From Haplomitrium mnioides (lineage: Eukaryota > Marchantiophyta > Haplomitriopsida > Calobryales): a stretch of DNA of 24,077 bases. Both the position numbers and the translations under genes were made by a program. Within the stretch, counting starts at the first letter, position 1. Every line of letters starts with the position of its first letter. Under the pieces are notes generated by a model. The model saw only the letters and a list, made by a program, of their open reading frames with translations. It did not search any database and was not told where the DNA came from. Positions 8,701 to 17,400 of this stretch are shown one piece after another. The stretch covers positions 1 through 24,077 of the forward strand of contig JBNGIS010028629.1 of NCBI GenBank assembly GCA_049999725.1. Reading direction: 5' to 3'.

Positions 8701-9240
8701 TGCTTTGTGAAAGCCTTTGCATGCATTGCACATGCCTTGATTGAGTTGCTTGGGGAAAATGCACATTGGAAATGGGGATCTCGAGAGGAGTTAGTCTTCC
8801 AAACCTTGAAGGATGCGTTGCTTCATGCACCTATCCTCAAGTGGTATAATCCGACTAAGCCTATCAAGATTGCGGTGGATGCCTCAGGGGTTGTTGTTGG
8901 TGGAGTTTTCCTCCAAGAATGGGAGGAGGGATGGCATTCTGTGGCTTTCTTCTCAAAGAAGTTGCAAGCTGCAGAGTAGAACTATCATACAATAGAGCGA
9001 GAAGAATTGGCCATTGTTCTTGCCACTAAACATCGGAAACACTACTTGGGTGACAAAGAGTTTATTGTAGAGACTGATCACAAGCCTTTGATCTATTTGG
9101 AGACACAAAAGGACCTACAAAAGTGCCAAGTTTGTTGGGCGGAGTGGCGTCAAAAATACCATATTATGAAGATTGTATATGTGGAAGGTAAAAACCAACT
9201 AGCAAATTCTTTGTCATATATGCCTCACGCTAATCAAGTT
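8701..9240 (+). pseudogene. Element B RNase H (broken)
   Basis: The domain reads IKIAVDASGVVVGGVFLQ with the first acidic residue at 8878-8880, then after a TAG at 8977-8979 IEREELAIVLA with the Glu at 8995-8997, and VETDHKPLIYLETQ with the third acidic residue. The final motif is ANSLSYMPH: the expected Asp of the ADxLSR motif is Asn (codon 9205-9207, a G to A change). One stop and one lost catalytic residue make it inactive. The downstream half stays open into integrase. Confidence 0.88.
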
Positions 9241-10096
9241 TCAATGGTTTCAGTTCAACTCGAGTGGTGGCAACAACTTGTTGAAGCCACTCGACATGAT
9301 TTGGAGATTCAAGTCACAAAAAGCAAGAAGGGCTTCCATGAAGTTCGAGGCATACTCTTCCAGAATGGAAGACTTTGGGCGCCTAAAGACGCATTACTTT
9401 GCACTATTGTGCTCCAAGAGATCCATGATATGGTTGTGGCAGGACATATGGGCATAGCAAAAACACTCGAGTTACTACAACGATTTTACTATTGGCCAAA
9501 TATGACTAAGGATACAAAGGCGTATGTTCAAAGTTGTCTCGCATGTCAAGAAAACAAGGCAAGTAATCAAAAGCATGCGGGGCTTCTACAACCTCTTCTT
9601 ATTCCCAATCGACAATGGGAACAGGTGAGCTTGGATTTGGTATGTGAACTTCCAACTACTTCCAAAGGGCATGATTCTGTGGTGGTTTTTGTTGATAAGT
9701 TGAGCAAGATGATCCATATTTGAGCCACTACCAAGACAGTAACAGCTCTTGAGTTGGCACAACTATACTTGGAGGCAATCTTTTCTCAGCATGATCTCTC
9801 TTCAACACTCATTTCAGATCGAGGTACTCAATTCACAAGTGTGTTTTGGAAGAGCCTATTTTCATGCTTCAAGACTAAATTAACCATGTTTACGACATAT
9901 CATCCCAAATTAGATGGTCAAATAGAGCACGCAATTCATACTGTTGAAGATATGTTGTGCGCCTTCACACTTGAAGAACAAGAGGAGTGGGATGTGCTAC
10001 TACCATTGTTCGAGTTTGCCTACAACAACTCTATCAATGCCTCAACTAAGGCCACTCCTTTCTTCCTTACTTATGGCGAACACCCTTTGATGTCAT
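9241..10096 (+). pseudogene. Element B integrase, zinc-finger and catalytic core (interrupted by element C)
   Basis: Integrase joins element cDNA to target DNA. The HHCC module reads EIHDMVVAGHMGIAKTL ... SCLACQ (about 9418-9550). The core has SLDLV (first Asp), a TGA at 9721-9723, SDRGTQF (second Asp, near 9818) and GQIEHA (Glu), with 35 residues between the second Asp and the Glu, the DD35E spacing. The reading continues through PLFEFAYNNSINASTKATPFFLTYGEHPL and is then cut at 10096 by the LTR of element C. The remainder resumes at 21894. Confidence 0.92.
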
Positions 10097-10777
10097 TGTC
10101 ACCCAGTGACATAAGGTATTATGGAAGAATTCATGGAATCGGAGGTGACATTGGAACAATTCTCCTCTTGTAAGTGTTAAAGTACCCCGAAAGCAGCGGA
10201 TCAACTCCTATCAGCGAGTATGAGCGGGTCGCCTAAATCCAAGGAGTGGAATTGGACCTGTGATGGGGTAAGGAAGGGAGGTCGATAGAAGAAGGGCTCA
10301 CGGGATTGCTTCGGAGTTGGAGAAGAGAGCTGTGGCAACTGGCGAATGGAGGCACCACTAAAATTTGAAGGAAGTGGAAGAGAGCCTGCAAGTATCATTG
10401 AGATGCAGGAATCATGGCATGAGGAGGGAGGAACGGAACGCTCACCAGAGGCAATCAGCCAAGAAGAGGAAGGAAATGTGACCTCAGAAGTGAAGAAGGG
10501 TCGGGGACCAGAGGAGGAGGACCAAGGACGTAGGGTGGAGATTGACAATTGACAACAGTTGGAAGGGACCGCAGGTAAGAGAAAGGCTGCAGCGTAAGCT
10601 TTCAGATGGCCCCGCACCAGAAGCAGGAATTGGGAAGAGAAAGAAGGGGGCAACAACCTTCGTAAGCAACAACGACGCCAAGGATCGGAGGATGCTTCGC
10701 TTCTTCAAGCGTTAATGGGCTTTACCGGGGTCCAAACCCACTTTGGACTTCACGGATCCGGTGGATTCTTTAGAAAC

Positions 10778-10854
10778 GTGGCAAGCGCGGAGGTGTCTAG
10801 TAGATTCTACAAAAATGTGGCAAGCGCGGAGGTGGCCAAGGGATCCTACGGAAC
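10778..10854 (+). repeat. 39-bp repeat, two units, 5' LTR of element C
   Basis: Units start GTGGCAAGCGCGGAGGTG at 10778 and 10817, with a partial GTGGCAAAT unit at 10855. Two of the three unit starts keep the word ACGTGGC. The 3' LTR has three full units. Confidence 0.85.
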
Positions 10855-10879
10855 GTGGCAAATTTAGAAGAGGCCTTTG

Positions 10880-11585
10880 GTCAACTTCGAAACCCAAGGT
10901 CAGCGCGGCAGTCCACCTTTCCGATTGAAAGCGGCGTCAGACGACGCCCTACGAAAGAAAGTCAACCTCGGACTCAGGAGTCCGAGGGGTTCTTTGGACT
11001 CACCTATCCAAAGGATCCTTCGAGTTAGAGCCGCGGTCAACTATAGACGCAAGTCATCGCGACAGTCCACCTTCCCGGTTGAAAATGGCATCGGAAGGCG
11101 CCTTGCGGAAGAAAGTCAACCTCAAACTAAGGAGTCCAAGGGGTTCCTCAGACTCACTTGTCTGAGGGATCCTTTGGGTCAAAGCTGCGGTCAACTACGG
11201 ACGCAAGTCAGCGCGGCGATCCACCTTCCCGGTTGAAAACGGCGTCGAACGGCGCATTGCAGAAGAAAGTCAACCTCGGACTCAGGAGTCCGAGGGGTTC
11301 TTCGAACTCATCTATCTAAGAGATCCTTTGGGTCAGAGTCCGCAGTCAACTACGGATGCAGGTCAGCGCAGTGGTCCACCTTCCCGGTTGGAAACGACGT
11401 CGGACGGCACCCTGCGGAAGAAAGTCAACCTCATACTTCGGAGTCCGAGGGGTTCTTCGGACTCACATGTCCGAGGGATCTTTCGGGTCAAAGTCCGCGG
11501 TCAACTACCGATACAAATCAGCGCGGGGATCCACCTTCCCGGTTGAAAACGGCGTCGGGCGGCGGCAACGAAAGAAAGTCAACGT
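10880..11585 (+). repeat. 155-bp tandem repeat array, 5' LTR of element C
   Basis: Units begin with GTCAACTNCGG at 10880, 11036, 11190, 11345 and 11500 (spacing 156, 154, 155, 155), the last one partial. Each holds two GTCAAC words (W-box core TTGAC[C/T] on the minus strand), a GTTGAAAACGGCGTCGG segment and a GGACTC...GAGTCC inverted repeat. At 10965-10986 and 11274-11295 this is a perfect palindrome with 10-bp arms and a 2-base centre. Confidence 0.92.
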
Positions 11586-12606
11586 TGGAGTCTGCGGTTC
11601 CACGGGATTCTTCGGACTCGGTTCTATGGGATTCTTTGGACTTGATTCGATAGGGTTCCTCGAACTCGGTTCTACGAGATTCTTTGGACCATACCCCGGA
11701 AACCTCGGAACTGACCTTTGTACTTGGATCATTCTGCAAATAGTCCGGACATGTGTCACCACGTCTGGAGCTGTGGCCTAACGAGAAAAATAACCTTTTC
11801 GAATGGAACGGACACGCAGGGGCGGAAGCGGGAGGGGTGTAGATGAAGGGGCAGCAACACTGAACAGGTTGGTGTGCATGCAAATTAGAGACGCGTAAGC
11901 GATCTCAGGACAAGAAGATGCAACGAGGTAAAGAAGAAATTATCTTAGTGAAGTTTTATGTGAGGCGAGTGGAGTCATGTAGGGGGCTAGCAGGGGTGGA
12001 GGTGGACTGGAGGGGCACCGAGAATCGCTGGGCGGGGAGCTCTAGAGGCTCGAGCGATCCAGGTGAACTCATTCCTACGTGTGGACCTGTAGTGGAGATG
12101 AATCAATACGTGAAGCTCAAGAGGATTCTATTTGTCTAGAATTCAGGAGAGGAATGCCTAGAGTCATCAACATCAAACCTATAAATGCTAAGAGTGCGCT
12201 ATGGTTTAACCTTTCAAGTGGAGGCAAGAAGGGAGTGGCTGCATTAGTGCCCGCGCACTACAGAGAAGATCTATTCAAGGTTCGGAGGTGGAGTGTGTAG
12301 CTATCAGTTGAGAGGACTATCTTCCAGAGGTGGGAGTAAAAGAAATCCTCTTCCGAGCATGAGGAAGTAAATCCAGGGCTTCTCGCGAGGGAAGTTAAAA
12401 AAAACTATCTGGAAGAAGTGTGTGCATGGAGGATGGAAGGAAGATTAGGATTGGGAGTTGATGAAGGGAGTTGATGAAGGGAGGAGTCTGTTGGGAAGGC
12501 CAGTCCCTGTGGTTCTGTAAGGCATGCAAGTTTGGTGGAGTGCAATACATGTGTGTATGTATTTATGTATGTGTGTATTAGTTAGATTTGATTTTTGCTT
12601 GTATCT

Positions 12607-12612
12607 TATAAG
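12607..12612 (+). promoter_or_regulatory. Weak candidate TATA box of the element C LTR
   Basis: TTATAAG within CTTGTATCTTATAAGAAGC, unchanged at 21461-21467 in the other LTR, in a well-conserved 100-bp block about 430 bp from the LTR end. No better TATA-like word stands out in this half of the LTR, but the match to the consensus is modest. Confidence 0.25.
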
Positions 12613-13049
12613 AAGCACTTAGAACTAGGAGCATACAAGTATTTCAGTTATTCGAACCTTGGGACAGCCCTGCAAAGGAGGAGTTAGGTCCCTTGACATT
12701 GTTCCTTGGTATTTTGGATATTGTATTCTGCACTCGTTGTCTTGTACACAAGGTGTTTGAGTCTAGCTTTGGGCTCCTGAATTATACTACGGAACACCTC
12801 AGAAGTACCTTGGTCTATGTATTTGTGTATTTTGACATTGAGTGTAAACGAGCAGGATTGCTGCTGAAGTGATTGTTGATCCATAGAAAGGCTTGTAAGG
12901 AGAAGAGGAATTCCTTAATGCCTCAAAGAGATAACTTGCAATAGGGCCATCTCACAAAAGAACCTATTCCCCTATTTTGTCCTCCCCTACCTTCCAAAGT
13001 GGCACCTTGGAAGGTTAAGGCCTGAAGGAGGGGAGTGACATACATTTTT

Positions 13050-13066
13050 TGGCGCTAGAAGGAGGG
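13050..13066 (+). other. Candidate primer-binding site of element C
   Basis: TGGCGCTAGAAGGAGGG starts nine bases after the 5' LTR end, following a T run. A TGGCGC start after TTTTT just inside the LTR is the usual position and form in Athila/TAT-like elements. I cannot assign the tRNA from the sequence alone. Confidence 0.6.
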
Positions 13067-13151
13067 TGAAAGGTTTGCAAAAACCTGAGACCAACCCAAG
13101 GCCAAGTTGTCACTGTGTGCACCAAGGGCTCGGAGGTCGAATTGTGGAGGG

Positions 13152-14678
13152 ATGGAGAGTTACGAGAAACAGAACACCCTATTGAGAGCTGGTTGAGGAA
13201 GAGTGGAAGAAGGGATTGACTTGTGGGTGGAATTGGTCTTGCCTAGTGCTGGGATGGCCAACCCGGTACCCCCTTCTAGACTAAGGGGCAAATTCAAGTA
13301 CAAGTCCTTCAAAGAGCGTTCAAAAGACGATCCTGATGCCTGGCTTGACAATCTGGAGAACACCGTAGCAGTGAATGGAGAAAGCCATGCTAAGATTGGA
13401 ATTCTGTCTACGGTACTAAAGAGGGAGGCACAACCTTGGTACAAGGATCTGTCCGACAATGTCAAGAGGGACTATGGAGCATTATAGGCTGTGTTCATTG
13501 CCGAATTTAGGGGGATTGGGGAGGAAACAAAGGCGTTGATCAAGATTAGTCAACTCAAAATGAAGTAAAAGGAATCCGTGAGAAAATTCCTCCAGAGATT
13601 CAAAAAGGTGGCTCCGAAGTTGAATCCGCTAGCCACTGATGGAATGCTGACATCACGGTTCCTGGCAGCCCTGCCCAGAGGAATAGGGACATGGGTAAGG
13701 CAAAAGGATCCACAGACTCTAAAGGAGGTGGTTAATGCAGCTCGATCCCACGTCAAGGCTGCGATCACGAGCTCCCGAAGGAAAGCAAGAGCGAAGTATA
13801 AGTCCGAAGATTCTTCGGACACTTCCGACAGCGAAGAGGAGACGGATGAGAGTTTTGCGTCCACCTCGGAGAGCAAGGGTGACTCGGATAGCAGCAGCTC
13901 AGAGGAGGACCAGTCATCCCGAAGGAAGAAAAAAAGAAAAGATCAGAAGAAAAAGAAACAGGCCAAGGAGCGAGAAGTGCATCACCACAAGCGGGCCAGG
14001 AAAGAGAAATCCAAAAGGAGTGAACTCGAATCTGAACCAAGTAAGAAGAAAGGGGGGAGGGATCAGATTGATGAGCTAAGCGCAAAACTAGAGGCGATGA
14101 ATATTCTCCTGGTAGAGATCAAACCAAAAGGTCGCCCGCTACCTACCAGGCGAGTCGGAGTGTGGTGCATAAGATGCAACAAGCATGGCCACTCCTCTCA
14201 AGAATGCTCGACAGAGAACAATGCCATACACTACGTACGAGAAAAGGCACCAGAACTCATAAGGGAGGAGGTCGATTATATGCTAGAGGAGGGCCTTGAG
14301 ACAATATACTAGATCAGCGGGGGACCACGCACCATGCTTGGTAGGCCATCAGAGGTGAGTGGAGGGCCAGGAAATTAGTGGGCTGCTAATCGACCATCGC
14401 GGACGACCATCATGGTCTATTGGAATTGTGGCCAGCCAGGGCACATTTTCTCCAACTGTCTAGAGCCTTGGAAGAGTGGTTATAGCCAACTGCCTGCATT
14501 GTGCTTCCAATGCAAAAAAGAGGGGCATGTGGCGATCAATTTCCCTCTTAGCCGAAGGCCTGATGCATCCCATGGCCTAGACACAAACCCCCCTCCACCT
14601 GCGGTTGCGAATTTAATAGCCTTGGAGGAGGAAGCTGAGCTGCCCGGGTGGGAGACACCAACTCCTGAAGACTGCTAA
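13152..14678 (+). pseudogene. Element C Gag with three CCHC zinc knuckles (broken)
   Basis: ATG at 13152 is in frame with all later gag-like segments. Order: a capsid-like part with WLDNLENTVAVNG, QPWYKDLSDNVK and FLAALPRGIGTWVRQK (13203-13760); a Ser/Asp/Glu-rich stretch (13800-13915); a very basic stretch RRKKKRKDQKKKKQAKER (13920-13975) that could act as a nuclear localisation signal; then three knuckles. Knuckle 1 (14166-14207, CIRCNKHGHSSQEC) is complete. Knuckle 2 (14418-14459) has Tyr for its first Cys. Knuckle 3 (14502-14543) has Phe for its last Cys. Stops at 13194, 13485, 13566, 14310 and near 14376 break it. TGG-to-TGA-type changes explain at least the first stop. Confidence 0.85.
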
Positions 14679-14679
14679 C

Positions 14680-16080
14680 CCGAGCCGGGGAAAAATCCAA
14701 GAAGAAGGGCCAGAAGAAAAGCGAGCGAAAGGCTATGAAAGGGACGACTCAAGCCCCCTCATCACAAAGTGATTCAGATTACCAATGGGACAATCCGAAG
14801 TGGTTCTATCCTAAACAGCAGAACCATGTGAGAAAGCAGTTGAAGGCTCTGGAGGCATTGGAAGAGGAGCAAGCAGCGATCAAGACCCTAAAAGAGGTCT
14901 GAAAACAGCAGGAGGAGCCCAAAGAAGCAGGGGCAAAGATCACATCCTCAAAAGACAAAGTAAAACCAATCCCTTACAGCATCCAAGCGGACGTGAGAGA
15001 TTGCCATGTCATGGCTACAGTGGGCCAATTGATCAAGGATAGCCCCTTATACAGACGACAACTCAGGGAATTGCTCATGAGAGCTAAGAGGAGGAGGAGG
15101 CTGCCCCGAGTGGGAGCTCAAGCGGATCTGCAATTGGTATGCGAGGACAAGAGGGCCCCGGAGATCGACATTCAGATAGCAGGGTGCACACTATCGCTAG
15201 TGCCCGTATATAGAGGGGCAAGGGCTAACATTATGGTGGAGGAGACCACCTACAAACTGGGATTCACGGAATTCGAACCCACAGCCAAGATCATGAGGTT
15301 GGCGGATGGTTCTCGGGTGAACCATTAGGCTCCCTACTCCGAGTGCCCACCTTCATTAGAGGCAAGGAGTTCAAACTGAATTACCTTGTCATGCGACCAG
15401 CCTGAGCATCTCCCTACCTAATGCTAATTGGAAGACCCTGGTTGTATGGGGCCCGAGTTTTGTATAATTGGGGAAATTCGACCTTGTGTTTGGTCTTGAG
15501 AAAATGGTGGTGTACTATGGACTGTTTCTACATCTGGGAGAGATGCATGCGGAAGATGAGTACAATAGTGAGTGGTTCGAAGAGGAGGAGGAATCGGAGT
15601 ACCACTATTAGGTTTCAGATGGTCAGTGAGGCCATGGAGGAGGATCTGTCCGAAGAAAGAGTGGTGTCTATCAATCAGATGGAGCTAGTAGAGTACACGA
15701 AAATAGAGCACAATTTGAGGGGATCCACTGAAGATCTTGCAATGGATGAGGACACTAAGGCCAGAAGAAAGGAGGGGTCCGAAGTGTCTCATCGAATGCA
15801 GAGAGAGGACACAAAGAAGTCTGAAGAGTCTCCCAAGGCGGAAGGGGGGTTGCGATTGGCGACCCTGATGCAAGAGGGTGGTGCGCAATAGAGAAACAAG
15901 GTGGAGGCAGTGCGGGAATCACAACACAAACAATTGGTTGTCCAGGAGGGACATAAATTCCACATAGGCTCTAAATTACCCAAAGAAGAGAAGCGAGCCA
16001 TCACCCATCTCCTCACATACTTCAGCGATGCCTTTGCCTGGAGTCATGTGGATCTGAAGGGAGTCCCCAAGGAATAGTGG
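14680..16080 (+). pseudogene. Element C aspartic protease and protease-RT linker (broken, catalytic Asp lost)
   Basis: A lysine-rich segment (14690-14990, stop near 14899) leads into the protease: IDIQIAGCTLSLVPVYRGARANIM at 15160-15235, LGFTEFEPTAKIMRLADGS, then after a frameshift near 15330 VPTFIRGKEF...YLMLIGRPWLYGARVLYNWG (15421-15480), the domain's closing motif. The catalytic loop should read D-x-G-A; here the Asp codon is TAT, Tyr (15209-15211), and the next residue is Arg. The linker from 15480 is acidic with no motif I know. It stays open to a stop at 15889-15891, then runs on through KEEKRAITHLLTYFSDAFAW to RT. Confidence 0.82.
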
Positions 16081-16880
16081 GAACACAAAATTGACTTGGA
16101 ACCCGCAGCAATCCCTGTAAGACAGCGCCAGTACAGGATGAACCCCCGATTCTCCTTGTTGGTGAAGGAGGAGATCGACAAGTTGTTGGAGGCGGATTTC
16201 ATCTACCCAATTTTAAACAATGAATGGGTGTCTCCATTTGTGGTGGTGCCCAAGAAGGTTGGCCAAGATGGAGAACGGAAGATCCGAGTGTGCCAGGATT
16301 TTTAGAAGCTCAATTAGGCCACAAAAAAAGACCCCTACCCGTTACCATTCATGAACGAGGTGTTGGATTTAGTGGTAAGACAAGAAGTCTACAGCTTCCT
16401 GGATGGACATTCCGGGTACAACCAGATCTAGATCCGAGAGGAGGATCAATTAAAGATGGCATTCACCACGGAATGGGGGGTGTTTGCCTTCGGATGGATG
16501 CCTTTCGGACTCTACAACGCACTGGGAACCTTTCAGCGGATGATGATGAACATCTTCCACGATTACTTGAAGAAATTCTTGGAGATCTTCATAGATGATT
16601 TTGTGGTGTATGGGAAACTTTGCGATCATGAGCAGGATGTGAGGCTCACTCTCCAATGCTGCAGGGAGTCGGGGTTGAGATTACACCCAAGCAAGTGTTT
16701 TTTTGGAGTGAAGGAAGGGATACTCCTCGCGCACAGAATTTCATGTCAAGGCATTGAGGTAGATTAGGAAAAGATTGCCATCGAGATGAATGTGTCCTTT
16801 CTAACCATTTTGAAAGAGGTACAAGGCTTCTTGAGGTGCGTGGGCTACTATAGGAGATTCATCGACTAGTTTGCCTTAGT
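16081..16880 (+). pseudogene. Element C reverse transcriptase (broken)
   Basis: Domain order is clear in one frame: IPVRQRQYRMNPR (16102-16145), WVSPFVVVPKKVGQDGERKIRVCQDF (16225-16305), LPFMNEVLDLV, SFLDGHSGYNQ (16391-16425), TTEWGVFAFGWMPFGL, and the active-site box FIDDF at 16588-16602 with both Asp residues. The thumb reads LHPSKCFFGVKEGILLAHRISCQGIEVD then FLRCVGYYRRFID. In-frame TAG codons sit at 16303-16305, near 16315, near 16429, 16765-16767 and near 16867; each is one step from Lys, Gln or Asn-type family residues. Apart from stops the frame is unbroken, so decay here is mostly by point mutation. Confidence 0.9.
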
Positions 16881-17400
16881 GGCCTTACCCCTTACCCAAA
16901 TGACAAAGGGGGGCAACACATTTGAAGCCACCTCTGAGAGGTAGGCGAGCTTCTTGGAGTTGAAGAGGCAACTGGCAAGTGCCCCCATACTAGTATCGCC
17001 CAGTTGGGGGAAAGAATTTCACGTCATGATTGATGTGTCCGACTTCTGCATCGGGGCAGTCTTGAGCCAGACGGATGAGAAGAGCAGGAACCATCCAATT
17101 TACTTTGCCAACAGGCTATTGGCCCTAGCGGAGAAGAATTATTCTGCCATCGATCGGGAAGCCTTGGGAATCATCTATACCTTGAAGAAATTCAGGCATT
17201 ACCTATTGCATTACAAGGTGATCTTTCACACCGATCACAATGCTCTCAAGTATATGGTGAATAAGCCTGATGTGATAGGCTGGATTGCGGGGTGGGTGCT
17301 TCTCCTAAAGGAGTTTGACTTTGAATTGCGGATCAAACCGGAGAAGAAGCACAACAATGGCGATTTCTTCTCCCGGATGGCTGGACCGATCAACCAGGAG
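16881..17400 (+). pseudogene. Element C RNase H (nearly intact)
   Basis: After a TAG near 16942, one open reading carries KEFHVMIDVSDFCIG (first acidic residue), HPIYFANRLL, IDREALGIIYTLKKFRHYLL (Glu), VIFHTDHNALKYMVNKPD (third acidic residue) and HNNGDFFSR (fourth). All four catalytic acidic residues are present, unlike the RNase H of element B. The frame continues without a stop into integrase until 17760, making 16954-17760 the longest open stretch of pol in this element. Confidence 0.88.

Larger units (their letters stand above)
10097..13040 (+). repeat. Element C 5' LTR (2944 bp)
   Basis: Begins TGTCACCCAGTGAC, ends GGGGAGTGACA, and matches 18946-21893 along its length. Over the last ~500 bp I count about 35 differences by eye, mostly transitions. 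It contains two units of a 39-bp repeat (10778-10854), a 155-bp tandem array (10880-11585) and a TG-rich stretch near 12550-12580. Open frames inside it overlap on both strands and are not accepted as genes. Confidence 0.93.

Noticed and set aside
10880-11585. CRISPR-like array
   Set aside because: Units are 155 bp and similar along their whole length with no unique spacers. It is an LTR-internal tandem repeat in a eukaryotic element.
11505-11883. Minus-strand frames across the LTR array end
   Set aside because: They are shadows of the imperfect 30-bp-like GGATTCTTTGGACT repeats. Equivalent frames in the 3' LTR (20394-20739) start and end differently.
10346-12300. Many plus-strand open frames of 60-140 codons in the 5' LTR of element C
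   Set aside because: They overlap in several frames, follow the 155-bp array (which is not a multiple of three), and the same areas in the 3' LTR have different borders. They reflect repeat composition, not genes.
13765-14085. Minus-strand 106-codon frame
   Set aside because: It is the antisense shadow of the Ser/Lys-rich part of Gag of element C.
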